Source: Closterium sp. NIES-65
Lineage: Eukaryota; Streptophyta; Zygnematophyceae; Desmidiales; Closteriaceae
Length of the DNA: 64,000 nucleotides
Assembly: GCA_948144175.1 (NCBI GenBank)
Contig: CANXME010000525.1
Location: 1-64,000 of the forward strand
Direction of reading: 5' to 3'
Position 1 is the stretch's first letter; every line of letters starts with the position of its first letter. Positions 21,248 to 34,794 of this stretch are shown here, piece by piece. The position numbers and the translations under genes are program-made. The notes beneath the pieces were generated by a model. That model worked only from the letters and a program-made list of their open reading frames with translations. It was not told the origin of the DNA and made no database searches.

Positions 21248-21720
21248 TCAAAGGAAAGGAAAATTGATGTTTGAAATACCCGATTGAGACTCATACACAA
21301 TAGATTAGGAAATCTATAATGACACTATTGAGAAAAATCTATTCATCTTGTTTTTTCATGAAAATAAATGAATTCTTTTTGTTGATATTAAATATTTTTT
21401 TTGAGAAATACAAACCTTTCAAACTATATGTTTTACTATACATCAATAGATCGCTTGGTGTAAAATAACTCTAATTTTAGCAAAGTAAGGTACCAAGTCT
21501 TACTCCTATAAGAATATTATATATATCAAAAAAAATACATTAGTATCAATGAAATTTTTGTAATGTTTGTATATAGATTTTCAATAAATGTTTGTATATA
21601 GATTTTCAATAAAATATATAACTTATTAGAAAAGAATTGGAAAATAGAATAATTATTAATAAATTATTTACTTTGATTCTTACTGGAATTTTTCTGTCAA
21701 AATAAGGAAGCTAATAGATT
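21248..21720. other. spacer before rpl23
   Basis: About 470 AT-rich bases ahead of the ribosomal protein cluster. It contains a 25-bp exact tandem duplication at 21562-21611. The cluster promoter should lie here but I cannot single it out. Confidence 0.55.
21562..21611 (+). repeat. exact tandem duplication, 25 bp x 2
   Basis: Unit AATGTTTGTATATAGATTTT plus CAATA, repeated once with no change, 110 bases before rpl23. Likely slippage product. Confidence 0.9.
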
Positions 21721-21990
21721 ATGATTGATCACATAAAAGCACCTGTTCTTAAGTTAAAGACAATTCGTCTTTTAGAAAAAAATCAATATACATTTGATGT
21801 AGACTTAAAAGCTACAAAAACGGAAGTTAAGCGTTGGGTTGAAGGTTTTTTTGGAGTGAAAGTAACAGGTATGAACAGTCATCGTCCTCCAAGAAAGTTG
21901 AAACGTATGGGTACAACAGCAGGCTATCCAGTTCGCTATAAGCGAATGATTGTAACCTTACGTCCCGGCGATTCTATTCCATTATTTTAA
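21721..21990 (+). CDS. rpl23: 50S ribosomal protein L23
   Basis: L23 sits at the ribosome exit tunnel and docks targeting factors. The 89-residue protein ([20 protein letters not shown] ...) ends with the conserved [18 protein letters not shown]. It opens the S10-type cluster, with rpl2 starting 35 bases later. An AAGGAAG box precedes the ATG. Confidence 0.96.
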   Translation: MIDHIKAPVLKLKTIRLLEKNQYTFDVDLKATKTEVKRWVEGFFGVKVTGMNSHRPPRKLKRMGTTAGYPVRYKRMIVTLRPGDSIPLF

Positions 21991-22025
21991 TAATTGCTAA
22001 GTTATTCTCTAATTATCTTATTATT

Positions 22026-22859
22026 ATGGCCATTCGTTCGTATAGAGCTTACACACCAGGTACAAGAAATAGATCAGTTTCTAAGTTCGATGAAATTATT
22101 CAAATTAGGCCCGAAAAAAGATTAACCTCAGGACAACATCGTTGCAAGGGGCGTAACAATCGAGGAATTATCACTAGTCGACATAGAGGTGGTGGTCACA
22201 AACGCCTTTATAGGCATATAGATTTTCGACGTAATAAACAAGGAATTAGTGGTATAGTAAAAACTATTGAGTATGATCCTAATAGAAAAGCGAGAATTTG
22301 TTTAACTCATTATTCTGATGGTGAAAAGAGATATATACTTCATCCTCGTGGAATAGAAATTGGTGATCAAATTTCCTCAGGTTCAGAAGCACCTATTGTT
22401 CCAGGCAACTGTTTGCCTTTAACTAATATGCCATTAGGGACCATGATTCATAATGTAGAATTGCAACCTGGCAAAGGTGGACAAATTGCTAGAGCAGCTG
22501 GTACAGTTGCACAAATTGTAGCAAAAGAAGGAAGATTAGCTACTCTTCGTATGCCCTCAGGTGAATTTCGTTTAGTATCTCAAGAATGTTTAGCTACAGT
22601 TGGGCAAGTTGGGAATGTGGATTCTAATAATCAAAGTTTAGGTAAGGCAGGTTCTAAGCGATGGTTAGGTAGACGTCCTAAAGTTAGAGGTGTAGTTATG
22701 AATGCAGCAGATCACCCTCATGGAGGTGGTGAAGGTCGCGCTCCGATTGGTCGTAAAAGACCATTAACTCCTTGGGGACGTCCTACACTTGGTAGAAGAA
22801 CTAGGCCACGTCATAAATATAGCGAGTCCTTAATCCTACGTCGTAGGAAACATGCATAA
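22026..22859 (+). CDS. rpl2: 50S ribosomal protein L2
   Basis: L2 is a primary 23S rRNA-binding protein near the peptidyl transferase centre. The 277-codon frame is standard length and contains the conserved [20 protein letters not shown] segment with the functionally important histidine. Many land plants have a group II intron in rpl2; none is present here. It lies in the rpl23-rpl2-rps19 run. Confidence 0.98.
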   Translation: MAIRSYRAYTPGTRNRSVSKFDEIIQIRPEKRLTSGQHRCKGRNNRGIITSRHRGGGHKRLYRHIDFRRNKQGISGIVKTIEYDPNRKARICLTHYSDGEKRYILHPRGIEIGDQISSGSEAPIVPGNCLPLTNMPLGTMIHNVELQPGKGGQIARAAGTVAQIVAKEGRLATLRMPSGEFRLVSQECLATVGQVGNVDSNNQSLGKAGSKRWLGRRPKVRGVVMNAADHPHGGGEGRAPIGRKRPLTPWGRPTLGRRTRPRHKYSESLILRRRKHA

Positions 22860-22911
22860 TATATAGTCAATCATCATAGCGCATAGCGCATTATAGGATA
22901 ATAAATTTGCA

Positions 22912-23190
22912 ATGGCACGTTCACTAAAAAAAGGTCCTTTTGTCGCGGATCATTTGCTGAAGAAAGTTGAGAGTTTAAATGCCCAAGGAGAAAAAAGAGT
23001 AATTGTCACTTGGTCTCGTGCATCTACTATTGTTCCTGGAATGATTGGTCACACTATTGCTGTTCATAATGGCAGAGAGCATCTTCCTATCTATATTACA
23101 GATCTAATGGTGGGACACAGATTGGGAGAATTTGCTCCTACTCGTACATTTCGAGGACATGCGAAAAGTGATAAGAAATCTCGTCGTTAA
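22912..23190 (+). CDS. rps19: 30S ribosomal protein S19
   Basis: S19 contacts the head of the 30S subunit with S13. The 92-residue protein begins [20 protein letters not shown] and contains [21 protein letters not shown]-type sequence; all are family hallmarks. rpl22 follows after 13 bases with a GGAGG box between, indicating translation from a shared transcript. Confidence 0.98.
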   Translation: MARSLKKGPFVADHLLKKVESLNAQGEKRVIVTWSRASTIVPGMIGHTIAVHNGREHLPIYITDLMVGHRLGEFAPTRTFRGHAKSDKKSRR

Positions 23191-23203
23191 TAGGAGGTAG
23201 CCC

Positions 23204-23563
23204 ATGACTGAAATAACTAATACTAATCTGCAAGTACGAGCTATCGCGAAAACTGTTCGTATGTCCCCCCATAAAGTTCGCAAAGTAGTTGATCAAATTC
23301 GTGGTCGATCATATGAACAAGCACTTATGTTATTAGAATTCATGCCTTATCGAGCTTGTTATCCCATTTTACAAGTTGTATGTTCTGCAGCAGCTAATGC
23401 CAATCATAATTTAGGTTTAAGCAAAGCTAATTTAGTGATCAGTGAGATTATGGTAGATAAGGGGCCTGTATTCAAAAGATTTCGTCCTAGAGCACAAGGA
23501 CGTGGTTATCCAATACGTAAGCCTACTTGTTCAATTACTGTGGTTGTCAAAAACCGCATTTAA
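23204..23563 (+). CDS. rpl22: 50S ribosomal protein L22
   Basis: L22 lines the exit tunnel. The 119-residue protein has the conserved [20 protein letters not shown] near the N-terminus and the hairpin-loop end [26 protein letters not shown] ribosome-binding site lies just before the ATG. Length and position are normal for a streptophyte plastid. Confidence 0.97.
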   Translation: MTEITNTNLQVRAIAKTVRMSPHKVRKVVDQIRGRSYEQALMLLEFMPYRACYPILQVVCSAAANANHNLGLSKANLVISEIMVDKGPVFKRFRPRAQGRGYPIRKPTCSITVVVKNRI

Positions 23564-23629
23564 GTTAAAGTTTTCATTAATAGATTATTACCAAATTTAG
23601 TTAATTATTTAGAAAAAAGGAAATGATGC

Positions 23630-24289
23630 ATGGGACAAAAGATTCATCCACTTGGTTTTCGTCTTGGTGTTACACAAAATCACTTGTCTAATTGGTGTGC
23701 ACAGCCCAAACGATACTCGGAATTCATCCAGGAAGATGAGAGAATGCGTAAGTGTATTAAAGAGTATGTACGTAAACATGTACGTACTTTTGAAAGTTAT
23801 GGAGGCATTGCGCGCATTGAAATTCAGCGCAAGACTGACGAAATCAAAGTAGAAATACATACAGGATTTCCTAATTTGTTTGTAGAAAGACTGGGTCCTC
23901 GTCTGAAAGAGATTAGACGTGATATGCAAAATACACTGATTCACTCTAAACATCTTAAATTTATTACTGCCTTAGCAGAAATAGAAAAACCTTATGCAGA
24001 AGCAACTATTTTAGCAGAATACATTGCTGTACAATTAGAAAGACGTGTCGCATTTAGAAAAACAATTAAGAGAGCAATTCAACTTGCTAAAGATAAAGGC
24101 AATGTTAAGGGTATTAAGATACAAATTGCAGGAAGACTGAATGGAGCTGAAATTGCGCGTAGTGAATGGGCTCGTGAAGGTCGGGTACCCTTGCAAACTT
24201 TAAGAGCAAAAATCGATTATTGTCATTATCCGGCACATACTATATATGGAGTGTTAGGTATTAGAGTATGGATCTTTAAAGATGAATAA
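23630..24289 (+). CDS. rps3: 30S ribosomal protein S3
   Basis: S3 lies at the mRNA entry site of the 30S subunit. The continuous 219-codon frame begins [20 protein letters not shown]. It carries the KH-domain region in the middle and the C-terminal [20 protein letters not shown] motif. No intron is present, unlike some streptophytes that have one in rps3. rpl16 exon 1 follows 240 bases later. Confidence 0.97.
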   Translation: MGQKIHPLGFRLGVTQNHLSNWCAQPKRYSEFIQEDERMRKCIKEYVRKHVRTFESYGGIARIEIQRKTDEIKVEIHTGFPNLFVERLGPRLKEIRRDMQNTLIHSKHLKFITALAEIEKPYAEATILAEYIAVQLERRVAFRKTIKRAIQLAKDKGNVKGIKIQIAGRLNGAEIARSEWAREGRVPLQTLRAKIDYCHYPAHTIYGVLGIRVWIFKDE

Positions 24290-24527
24290 TGTTTTTTTCT
24301 ACTATAGAAATTCTTAAAATAAAGGAATCTATGATGAAATAGTTTAATTATTTCAAAAAATGTTATTTGCCAAATATTTCTTATATTTTTTGAAAATAGA
24401 TGTTTTTAGAATTTTATTTGACATCATGTAAGTCTTTCTTTTCGACAAGTTGTTAAATCAAATTTCTATTATTTAATATCAACATTGTTTTGAATCCTAT
24501 CACATATTAATTTTACAATAGGCTGTT

Positions 24528-25778
24528 ATGCTTAGTGTGCGACTCGTTGAGATTGGTCATGGAAATCCCCTAGACTACTCTCTCTCACAAATAAATAGTG
24601 AGAAAGTTTATGACTTCTTTTTTGAAATTATGCAAAGAAATTACTATAGAGTAATTTGTAATAGATTTCCCATAAAAATATTTTGATTTTTGTGTAGCGG
24701 AAATTTCCACAATATGCGATATAGTTTTAAGCATATTGCTATATTTGTAGCGCATGGTCAGAAATACATCTAATTCTTATTGAGGCAGTTGGAAATCAGC
24801 AAGAAATTTTTGAAAATATTAATAATGAATTTCTTAGAAATGATAAGTTTAAGACTAATCAACACTAAGTAACGTATTAGTTTTAGAAATATAAAGAACT
24901 TTGCTGCAGAAAGAGGACCTAAACGCATAATAGAAGTCATGAGAACGATGTAACCTATTATTTTTCATTTCTGTTGTGTATGAGGTGAATTTATTAGGTA
25001 GGATTGCGAAAGAAGCCAGCTCAAAATTGTTTCTATTCCTTAGAATATCAAGAGAAACAATTTGAAAACATTTTTAAATGAATATTTTCAAATTCAATGG
25101 GCAGATATTCGCACGTGAAATTCAAGAAAAATATTTTTACAAAAAATCATGCTAATTGGTTGATATTTTTCTATTAATTCATGAAAAGATTCTTATGAAG
25201 ATAAAATATATTAGAAGAAAATATATCAACATAAAAAAGATTTTTCAAAATCATTCTATTAAAACCAAGAGTTTCCAAAAATTGGTTTCACGAGAAGCCG
25301 GATGAAAAGAAATTTTCATGTCCAGTTTTGTAGTAGAGATGTAAAAAATATCATCGACTATAACCCTAGAAGAACTAAATTTCGTAAGCAACACCGAGGA
25401 AGAATGAAAGGATTTGCTACACGTGGTAACCGCGTGTGTTTTGGTAGATTTGGTCTTCAAGCATTAGAACCATCTTGGATTACATCACGTCAGATTGAAG
25501 CGGGACGTCGTGCTATGACTCGATATGCCAGACGTGGAGGAAAATTGTGGATTAGAATTTTTCCTGATAAACCAATTACAATGCGTCCTGCAGAAACTCG
25601 AATGGGATCTGGAAAAGGTGCCCCAGAATATTGGGTAGCTGTTGTGAAACCAGGCAGAATATTATATGAAATGAGTGGTGTATCAGAAAACGTTGCACGT
25701 TCAGCTATGCGAATAGCATCTTATAAGATGCCCATTAAGACTCAATTTGTAGTAGCTAATACTTTACAGAATAAATAA
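24528..25778 (+). CDS. rpl16: 50S ribosomal protein L16, two exons
   Basis: L16 organises the A-site region of the 50S subunit. Exon 1 is the tiny nine-base ATGCTTAGT (MLS) at 24528-24536 and exon 2 is 25365-25778, giving 140 residues ([19 protein letters not shown]...). An AUG further left in the same frame (25302) lies inside the intron and is not the start. Conserved [19 protein letters not shown] and [19 protein letters not shown] are present. The nine-base first exon is shared with land plants. Confidence 0.95.
24537..25364 (+). other. group II intron in rpl16
   Basis: 828 bases, starting GTGCGACTCG and ending CTATAAC. A domain V hairpin lies at about 25294-25330 (GAAGCCGGATGAAA ... TGTCCAGTTTT). 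No maturase frame is present. Confidence 0.88.
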
Positions 25779-26051
25779 TTTTTCTTAAAGTGCAGTTTGC
25801 GATATATGCAAGATATATCAAAAACATACGATATTCTATATAGTATATATTTTTAGTAATTTTGTTGAAAATAAATGTTTTTTTCGAAGTATTTGATTCT
25901 TAGAAAAAAAAGATTTGTATAAGTGTCAAATAGATTTTTTATACCTATACAAATCTTTTTTCTATTGTCATTATTTATCTCATATTATTTATTATGCCCC
26001 CATAAATTTTATTATCTGGGGGCTATTTTTGAAAAGGAGACTACTAAAATC

Positions 26052-26420
26052 ATGATTCAACCTCAATCATATTTGAATGTAGCGGATAATAGTGGAGCTC
26101 GTCGCCTTATGTGTATTCGCGTATTAGGCTCTAGTAATCGTAAGTATGCGAATATTGGTGATATGATTATTGCAGTAGTCAAAGAAGCTGTACCTAATAT
26201 GCCATTAAAGAAATCAGAAGTTGTTAGAGCTGTTATAGTTCGAACATGTAAAGGTTTGAAACGTGATAATGGCATGATACTTCGTTTTGATGATAATGCA
26301 GCAGTAGTTGTGAACCAAGAAGGCAATCCAAGGGGAACACGAGTTTTTGGGCCAGTTGCTAGAGAATTAAGAGAATTTAATTTTACAAAAATAGTCTCTT
26401 TAGCACCTGAAGTTCTATGA
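26052..26420 (+). CDS. rpl14: 50S ribosomal protein L14
   Basis: L14 contacts 16S rRNA in an intersubunit bridge. Starting at [20 protein letters not shown] the protein is 122 residues, the family length. The open frame extends further upstream (to 25923), but that part is unlike L14, and a GAAAAGGAGA box lies 12 bases before the chosen ATG. Ends [10 protein letters not shown] as expected. Confidence 0.97.
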   Translation: MIQPQSYLNVADNSGARRLMCIRVLGSSNRKYANIGDMIIAVVKEAVPNMPLKKSEVVRAVIVRTCKGLKRDNGMILRFDDNAAVVVNQEGNPRGTRVFGPVARELREFNFTKIVSLAPEVL

Positions 26421-26733
26421 TATTCTCCAACAGATCTTGCACTTTTATGCTAAATATTTTATTATATATAGCAATATAATTTTAATTTAAGTCAATGTGT
26501 TTTCTTATTAGTCTTGTCTAATTTTTCTAAAGCACTGCTATTTTCATACTTAAACGTACTCAATATTTCATTATATATGTGACTATACCATATATGAAAA
26601 GAAAATTAGTGACAATCAATTAATATTTTTTTCTCAAATAAATATTAATTATTTCTTATTGTCCTATATTACAGATAGGTAGAGTCTAACATATTTCTAT
26701 TCTTTACAGTGCACAAAAAAATAAGGAGTCACC
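26421..26733. other. rpl14-rps8 spacer
   Basis: 313 AT-rich bases with no gene. The AAGGAG box for rps8 is at 26722-26727. Confidence 0.6.
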
Positions 26734-27132
26734 GTGAGCAACGATACTATAGCTAATATGATTACGTGTATACGTAATGCTAATTTAAGAAAAACCAAAA
26801 CTGTCGAAGTATTAGCAACTAATACGACTCGAAGTATTGGCAAAATATTATTACAAGAAGGATTTATAGAAGAACTTAGAGAACGTCAAGAAGGTATCAG
26901 ACGTTTATTAGTTATTACATTAAGATATCAAGGCCGTAGACGTAAACCTTATATTACTACAGTTAGACGTATTAGCAAACCTGGTCTTAGAGTCTACTCA
27001 AATCACAAAGATATCCCGAGAGTTTTAGGAGGAATGGGAATTGTCATTTTATCCACTTCTCAAGGTATTTTGATTGATCGAGAGGCACGTGAAAAACAAA
27101 TCGGGGGAGAAATATTGTGCTATGTTTGGTAA
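26734..27132 (+). CDS. rps8: 30S ribosomal protein S8, GTG start
   Basis: S8 binds the central domain of 16S rRNA. The 132-residue product starts (M)[20 protein letters not shown] and ends [22 protein letters not shown], the normal S8 ends. The start codon is GTG, supported by a well-placed AAGGAG box and by the N-terminus matching the family exactly. Position in the S10/spc cluster is standard. Confidence 0.96.
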   Translation: MSNDTIANMITCIRNANLRKTKTVEVLATNTTRSIGKILLQEGFIEELRERQEGIRRLLVITLRYQGRRRKPYITTVRRISKPGLRVYSNHKDIPRVLGGMGIVILSTSQGILIDREAREKQIGGEILCYVW

Positions 27133-27266
27133 TCCTTGTGCCATTTACATACTCAGTTTTTTCAACTCATAGGAGTAGTTCTTAGAAGTTTAAGAAAAGT
27201 CATAATAAGTTACTCTTATGAGCTCGGTTTTATACAAACATAGCCAGTTATAAATAGAGGAAATCC

Positions 27267-27503
27267 ATGAGGAAGCAGAATTTAATCGAAATGGAAGGAG
27301 TAGTTACAGAGTCTCTTCCAAATGCTATGTTTCGAGTCTGCTTAGATAATGGTTGCCAAGTACTGGCTCATATTTCGGGCAAGATTCGTAAAAATTATAT
27401 ACGCATCTTATTGGGAGATAGGGTTAAAGTTGAATTAAGCCCATATGACTTGACCAAAGGACGTATTACCTATAGGCTTCGTACAAGATCTCCTAATGGA
27501 TAA
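27267..27503 (+). CDS. infA: translation initiation factor IF-1
   Basis: IF-1 occupies the A site during initiation. The 78-residue OB-fold protein reads [20 protein letters not shown] ... [21 protein letters not shown], full length for the family. infA has been lost to the nucleus in many flowering plants but looks intact here, between rps8 and rpl36, its ancestral place. Confidence 0.96.
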   Translation: MRKQNLIEMEGVVTESLPNAMFRVCLDNGCQVLAHISGKIRKNYIRILLGDRVKVELSPYDLTKGRITYRLRTRSPNG

Positions 27504-27722
27504 CTTTGCTAAAAATCATATTTTTTTATGTATTATTCTTTTTAGAATTTATAAAAATGTTAATGAAAGTTTATTCAATCAAAATTACTACATAACTCGA
27601 ATACTAAAACGTATAGAGAATCCTGATTTATTTCATACTAAGGTATATATTTGATATTCATATTCTTCTTATAATAGAAAAAAATAGAAAAAAATAGAAA
27701 ATTTTGTGGAGATTATAAAAAT

Positions 27723-27836
27723 ATGAAAGTACGAGCTTCAGTTCGCAAGATTTGTGAAAATTGTCGTTTGATTCGCAGGCGAGGTAGAGTTATGGTGGTT
27801 TGTTCAAATCCTAAACACAAACAACGTCAAGGATAA
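27723..27836 (+). CDS. rpl36: 50S ribosomal protein L36
   Basis: A 37-residue zinc-binding ribosomal protein: [20 protein letters not shown], then [13 protein letters not shown]. The CxxC and C...H residues of the zinc site are all present. A GGAG box precedes the ATG. Located between infA and rps11 as in bacteria. Confidence 0.97.
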   Translation: MKVRASVRKICENCRLIRRRGRVMVVCSNPKHKQRQG

Positions 27837-28052
27837 TATATTCATGATTCCATTTTCTAGCTTCTCTTATCCTAAATTCCTTACTATTCGATCATCTTGT
27901 TTTTGAAACTTGCAGATCATTGTGTATGTATTCTGAACAATCATTTCTTAGGAAGAATTTCTAGAGTTATCTACAAATATAGATTATCTACACTTCTTTT
28001 ATGAATCATGAATTAATAAAAATTGATTATCAAGTACAATTAGTTAACTATT

Positions 28053-28445
28053 ATGGCAAAACCTTCTAAAAAAATTAGTCTTCGTAAAGGAAAAAAACGA
28101 GCTCCTAAAGGAGTTATTCATGTTCAAGCAAGCTTTAATAATACAATTGTCACTGTAACTGATATTAGAGGACAAACAATGTCTTGGTCTTCTGCTGGAT
28201 CCTGTGGATTTAAAGGGGCTAAGAAGAGTACACCTTTTGCAGCCCAGACTGCTGCTGAAAATGCTATTTCTTTATTAATTGATCAAGGTATGAGACAAGC
28301 TGAAGTTATGATTAGTGGTCCTGGACCAGGACGAGATACAGCCTTAAGAGCTATCCGTAACAGTGGTATTGCATTAAGTTTTGTTCGAGACGTAACCCCT
28401 ATGCCACATAATGGTTGTAGACCTTCTAGTCAACGTCGCGTATAA
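28053..28445 (+). CDS. rps11: 30S ribosomal protein S11
   Basis: S11 forms part of the platform near the mRNA exit. The 130-residue protein contains [20 protein letters not shown] and [20 protein letters not shown], family signatures, and ends in a basic CRPSSQRRV tail. It is followed after 36 bases by rpoA, the conserved bacterial linkage. Confidence 0.98.
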   Translation: MAKPSKKISLRKGKKRAPKGVIHVQASFNNTIVTVTDIRGQTMSWSSAGSCGFKGAKKSTPFAAQTAAENAISLLIDQGMRQAEVMISGPGPGRDTALRAIRNSGIALSFVRDVTPMPHNGCRPSSQRRV

Positions 28446-28481
28446 AACATATATCTATTATATAAACAGAGAAACGAGAAT

Positions 28482-29543
28482 ATGGAAAAAAATAGTAGCA
28501 CCATACGTATTTCTCCGGAATGGAAATGTGTAGATGATGAACAAGGAAAAAATCGCCGTTTACATTATAGCCGTTTTGCTTTATCTCCATTATTAGTTGA
28601 TCAAGCTATGACTATAGGAGTAGCGATGCGGCGAGCCTTGTTATCAGAAGTTGAAGGCCTTGGTATTACATCAGCCAAAATTGTAGGAACTTTGCATGAA
28701 TATTCTACTTTAGAAGGAGTGCGTGAATCTATCGATGAGATTCTAATGAATCTTAAACAAATAGTTTTAAAAGGTAGAGTAACAAACAAGCAAAATGCTT
28801 CTTTATTTGCACAAGGTCCAGGTGTAGTCACTGCTGGACATATTAATTTACCATCTTGTATCAGTGTTGTAGATCCTGATCAGTACATAGCCACGCTAAG
28901 TAAGCATACTCAATTGTGTGTCGAATTAGTAATTAGCCAAGGCAAAGGAAATTACATAAATGATAATGTCAAGCCCGAAGAAGGTTTTTTTCGTATCGAT
29001 GCTAGATTTACTCCAGTTCAAAAAGCCAATTTCAGTATTTATTCTTTAGGAGAAGCAAAAGAGAGACAGCAGTTATTATTATTAGAAATATGGACTAATA
29101 GAAGCTTAACTCCAGAAGAAGCATTATATCAAGCTCATAATAGTATACTTAATTTATTTTATACCATTACACCGCCCATTCCATCTAAAAGCGTATTGAA
29201 AACTAATAATTCGAATGCTATAGATCATAATGTAGTATATAAAAATATTCATACTTCCGATCAATCAGGTCATGTATTAAATACTACCATTGATACAGTA
29301 TTATCACTGGATAGACCTATGGAAGATATAATGAATACAACTAATATATCTATTGATCAATTAGAATTATCTCCTAGAATATATAATTGCTTAAAAAGAG
29401 CTAATATACATACATTATCAGATTTAGTATCTTATACTCAAGAAGATCTTCTTAAGATTAAAAATTTTGGCAGAAAATCAGTTGAACAAGTTGTTATGGT
29501 TTTGCAAGAACGTTTCGGATTAGAACTTTCTGGAAACAAATAA
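28482..29543 (+). CDS. rpoA: RNA polymerase alpha subunit
   Basis: Encodes the alpha subunit of the plastid RNA polymerase. The 353-codon protein has an N-terminal dimerisation domain (LHYSRFALSPLLVDQAMTIG, RRALLSEVEGLGITS). Its C-terminal domain contains helix-hairpin-helix sequence (LKRANIHTLSDLVSYTQEDL, IKNFGRKSVEQVV). The linker is longer and asparagine-rich. It is the last gene of the ribosomal protein cluster and ends at a 64-bp palindrome. Confidence 0.97.
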   Translation: MEKNSSTIRISPEWKCVDDEQGKNRRLHYSRFALSPLLVDQAMTIGVAMRRALLSEVEGLGITSAKIVGTLHEYSTLEGVRESIDEILMNLKQIVLKGRVTNKQNASLFAQGPGVVTAGHINLPSCISVVDPDQYIATLSKHTQLCVELVISQGKGNYINDNVKPEEGFFRIDARFTPVQKANFSIYSLGEAKERQQLLLLEIWTNRSLTPEEALYQAHNSILNLFYTITPPIPSKSVLKTNNSNAIDHNVVYKNIHTSDQSGHVLNTTIDTVLSLDRPMEDIMNTTNISIDQLELSPRIYNCLKRANIHTLSDLVSYTQEDLLKIKNFGRKSVEQVVMVLQERFGLELSGNK

Positions 29544-29605
29544 AAAAGAGAACCATTTGTTGTAGCTGAAATATATTTCAGCTACAACAAATGGTTCTCT
29601 TTTTT
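29542..29605. terminator. 64-bp perfect palindrome between convergent rpoA and petD
   Basis: Two 32-base arms mirror exactly about 29573/29574 (AAAAAAGAGAACCATTTGTT ... complement), beginning inside the rpoA stop codon. A-tracts on one side and T-tracts on the other give both strands a run of Us after the stem. It probably serves as a two-way 3' end for rpoA and the psbB operon. Confidence 0.88.
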
Positions 29606-29673
29606 GTTTGCATTATAATTTACAAACTGAGGTGTTGATCACCAGTCTGTAAAAAAAATCAAAAAAAAATTTC

Positions 29674-30159
<486 letters not shown>

Positions 30160-30356
30160 CTAAACTCCTTTTTATGTAAAAAAACTGTGTCGATACTATA
30201 AACAAGTAAACTGTTCAGAACGATACAGCAAACTAATCCATGATATAGGTATATTCAATACTTGCTTCATGGCAATACGCCCCTCGAATGTAATGTCTAG
30301 AAAAAATATCACAATCTTTTCTTAATACATTATATATGGCAACTCCATATACTTGT

Positions 30357-31022
<666 letters not shown>

Positions 31023-31146
31023 TTACATAATTACGCAGTTGAACTTCCATAAGAAAAAGAGAAAAATCTTTTTTCTACCTATATACTATACTAATTAGTA
31101 TCATTTAAGAATATTGTCGTGTTTCTACTTTAATTAATATGAATAA

Positions 31147-31200
31147 GAAGACCAGGAAAAATTCTTGAGTAATTATACCCCCTGAATTTTCCTAGTCTTC
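31147..31200 (-). terminator. imperfect stem-loop between psbH and petB
   Basis: GAAGAC, mismatch, AGGAAAA pairs with TTTTCCT, mismatch, GTCTTC around a loop of about 25 bases. It is likely an RNA processing or stability element within the psbB operon. Confidence 0.6.
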
Positions 31201-31233
31201 TCGTCAGACAAGAATTTTCTTAAACTGTAATGA

Positions 31234-31716
<483 letters not shown>

Positions 31717-31860
31717 TTTTCTAGGCCTTTCCCATACTTCACAGGAATACGGGGAGGGCCACCCTATCATTCATATTGAAAAAATAAGATGATCCTTGTA
31801 TTACTATACAAATAGATAAATAGGATACAAAAAAATTACAAGGTTAAGTCTAATATAGGC

Positions 31861-32031
<171 letters not shown>

Positions 32032-32091
32032 TTATAGATTCATTGATACATACTAGTAGACATGAATACAACTGAGTACAGATATATATAT

Positions 32092-33618
32092 CTATACAGC
32101 TTGTCTCTTGGTGCTTGGGTCTCCAAGTTTTTGGAAAAGACCGAATTCTACTTGTGCTTCAAGATCAGGATCAATTCCAGAGAATACGTCTCTAAATAGA
32201 GTTCTAGCACCATGCCAGATATGGCCAAAGTAGAATAAGAATGCTAAATTAGCATGTCCAAAGGTGAACCATCCTCTTGGGCTACTACGGAATACCCCAT
32301 CAGATTTAAGAGTAGCACGGTCAAATTCAATAATTTCACCTAATTGTGCACGTCTTGCATATTTTTTCACAGTAGTAGGATCACTAAAACTTACACCGTC
32401 TAGTTCTCCACCGTAAAATTGTACAGTTACACCTACTTGTTCAATACTATATTTGGATTCTGCTCTACGGAAAGGCACGTCTGCACGAACTACTCCGTCT
32501 TTATCTAGTAGAACAACAGGGAATGTTTCAAAGAAAGTTGGCATACGACGAACAAATAGTTCATTACCTTCTTTATCTTTAAATACAGCATGACCTAGCC
32601 AGCCTACTGCAATACCGTCTCCATTATCCATAGCACCTGCACGGAATAGTCCTCCTTTAGCAGGGTTATTTCCAATGTAATCGTAGAATGCTAGTTTCTC
32701 AGGAATCTTAGACCAAGCTTCAGATAGACTTAACCCTTCAGCTTGACTAGCACGAACACGTCTTTCAATTTCTTCTTGGAAATAGTTTTGATCCCATTGA
32801 TAACGAGTAGGCCCAAATAGTTCGATAGGAGTTGCTGCACTACCATACCACATAGTTCCAGCTACTACAAAAGCTGACCAGAACACTGCTGCAATACTGC
32901 TAGATAGTACGGTTTCAATGTTCCCCATACGCAATCCTTTATAAAGACGCTGAGGAGGACGAACACTTAGGTGGAATAATCCTGCTAGAATTCCTAAAAT
33001 ACCTGCTGCAATATGGTGTGACGCAATACCACCTGCGTTAAAAGGATCGAATCCTTCTGCACCCCAAGCTGGAGCTACAGGTTGTACACTTCCACTAATT
33101 CCATATGGATCAGAAACCCAGATACCAGGACCAAATAAACCAGTTACGTGAAACGCACCAAAAGCAAAGCAAAGTACTCCAGATAGGAAAAGGTGAATTC
33201 CAAAGATTTTAGGTAAATCTAAGGAAGGTTTGCCAGTTCTCTCATCACGGAATAGTTCAAGATCCCAGTAAACCCAGTGCCAAATTGCTGCTAGGAATAA
33301 TAGTCCAGAAAGAACAATATGAACAGCTGCTACACCTTCGTAACTCCATAGACCAGCATCATTAACGGTTTCTCCAGTGATACTCCAGCCACCCCATGAT
33401 TTAGTAACTCCCAATCGAGTCATGAAAGGAATTACAAACATGCCTTGTCTCCACATTGGATCAAGAACAGGATCAGAAGGGTCAAAAACTGCTAGTTCAT
33501 ACAAAGCCATAGAACCAGCCCATCCAGAAACTAGAGCAGTGTGCATGATATGCACAGCAATCAAACGACCGGGATCATTTAAAACAACTGTATGTACACG
33601 ATACCAAGGCAAACCCAT
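32092..33618 (-). CDS. psbB: photosystem II CP47 chlorophyll apoprotein
   Basis: CP47 is the inner antenna protein of PSII, with six membrane helices and many chlorophyll-binding histidines. Starting at [20 protein letters not shown] the protein is 508 residues, the exact family length; the ATG three codons upstream is less likely. It heads the psbB-psbT-psbH-petB-petD operon. An AGGTGTTAC leader precedes the ATG. Confidence 0.98.
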   Translation of the reverse strand: MGLPWYRVHTVVLNDPGRLIAVHIMHTALVSGWAGSMALYELAVFDPSDPVLDPMWRQGMFVIPFMTRLGVTKSWGGWSITGETVNDAGLWSYEGVAAVHIVLSGLLFLAAIWHWVYWDLELFRDERTGKPSLDLPKIFGIHLFLSGVLCFAFGAFHVTGLFGPGIWVSDPYGISGSVQPVAPAWGAEGFDPFNAGGIASHHIAAGILGILAGLFHLSVRPPQRLYKGLRMGNIETVLSSSIAAVFWSAFVVAGTMWYGSAATPIELFGPTRYQWDQNYFQEEIERRVRASQAEGLSLSEAWSKIPEKLAFYDYIGNNPAKGGLFRAGAMDNGDGIAVGWLGHAVFKDKEGNELFVRRMPTFFETFPVVLLDKDGVVRADVPFRRAESKYSIEQVGVTVQFYGGELDGVSFSDPTTVKKYARRAQLGEIIEFDRATLKSDGVFRSSPRGWFTFGHANLAFLFYFGHIWHGARTLFRDVFSGIDPDLEAQVEFGLFQKLGDPSTKRQAV

Positions 33619-34179
33619 GGGTAACACCTCTTTCTCAGAGAGAATTAGACATTCTGTGACTCTCTTGCACTAAGATGACCTATTGCGTTTGCTATTTATT
33701 TTCAACATCCCAGGCACTATTTCCCTATAGTGATCTTTTTCTAAACGCAATTTTTTTTATGGTCTCTTGTTGTTGATATAACCGTATTTATTGTAACATT
33801 TTTTGTTTATCATCACAACATAGAAAACGGTTTGAATTCAAAAATTTCTAGTGTAAAATACAACAAAGAAGAGGAAAAGAAATCTATTTCGTAGTCTAAT
33901 TTATTTAAGTCCATAGACTGCTAAAAAAAATTACAAAAAAAATATTCTATATTTTTACAAAAAAACACTTTATAGTAGAAAAACATACTATAAAAAGTAG
34001 AGAAAAAGCTTTTGTTCAAATGTTTGTCGAAATTTTGAAAATTTTTTTTTTCTAACTCAAAAAAAATTTTCTATATCTTATACAAAAAACATATTGAATA
34101 TGTAACATCTAATTAAGGACACTATAGTACTATAGTGTATATAGGGGAGTATATACAATTTAATTACTAAATTAACATT
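33619..34179. other. psbB-clpP divergent spacer
   Basis: About 560 bases that must carry promoters for the psbB operon (minus) and clpP (plus). On the minus strand a TTGCGT box occurs near 33755 with a TATAGG-like block about 15 bases on, but I would not rely on it. The rest is poly-A/T. Confidence 0.5.
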
Positions 34180-34794
34180 ATGCCTATTGGTGTTCCAAGG
34201 GTCCCTTTTCGTCTTCCTGGAGAAGAAGAGGCAGTTTGGGTAGACGTGTATAATCGATTGTATCGTGAAAGATTACTTTTTTTAGGTCAGAATGTAGATG
34301 ATGAGATTGCTAATCAATTGATTGGTATTATGATGTATTTGAATGGCGAAGATGAAAGTAAGGATATGTTTATGTACATAAATTCTCCTGGTGGAGCAGT
34401 CTTGGCTGGAATTGCAGTATATGATGCTATGCAATTTGTAGTACCAGATGTGCATACTATCTGTATGGGCCTGGCAGCTTCTATGGGTTCTTTTATCTTA
34501 ACTGGAGGAGAAATTACTAAACGTCTAGCTCTACCTCATGCTAGAGTAATGATTCACCAACCAGCTAGTTCTTATTATGATGGGCAAGCAGGTGAATGCA
34601 TGATGGAAGCTGAAGAAGTTTTGAAATTACGAGATTCTATTACAAGAGTATATGTTCAGCGTACTGGAAAGCCAGCATGGGTCATTTCTGAAGATATGGA
34701 AAGAGATGTTTTTATGTCTGCAAAAGAAGCCCAAGCATATGGAATTGTAGATTTAGTAGCAGCAGATAATGATGCTACTCCAGATGTTTTATAA
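34180..34794 (+). CDS. clpP: ATP-dependent Clp protease proteolytic subunit
   Basis: ClpP forms the proteolytic barrel of the stromal Clp protease. The 204-residue protein has the catalytic serine at residue 101 (GLAASMGSF) and histidine at residue 126 (ARVMIHQPA), with a later conserved aspartate. The frame is continuous; land plants commonly have one or two introns here. rps12 exon 1 follows on the same strand after 143 bases, the conserved clpP-rps12-rpl20 order. Confidence 0.97.
   Translation: MPIGVPRVPFRLPGEEEAVWVDVYNRLYRERLLFLGQNVDDEIANQLIGIMMYLNGEDESKDMFMYINSPGGAVLAGIAVYDAMQFVVPDVHTICMGLAASMGSFILTGGEITKRLALPHARVMIHQPASSYYDGQAGECMMEAEEVLKLRDSITRVYVQRTGKPAWVISEDMERDVFMSAKEAQAYGIVDLVAADNDATPDVL

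Noticed and set aside
25302-25364. N-terminal extension of L16 ([14 protein letters not shown]...)
   Set aside because: It is intron sequence covering domain V-VI; the real start is the nine-base exon ATGCTTAGT at 24528.
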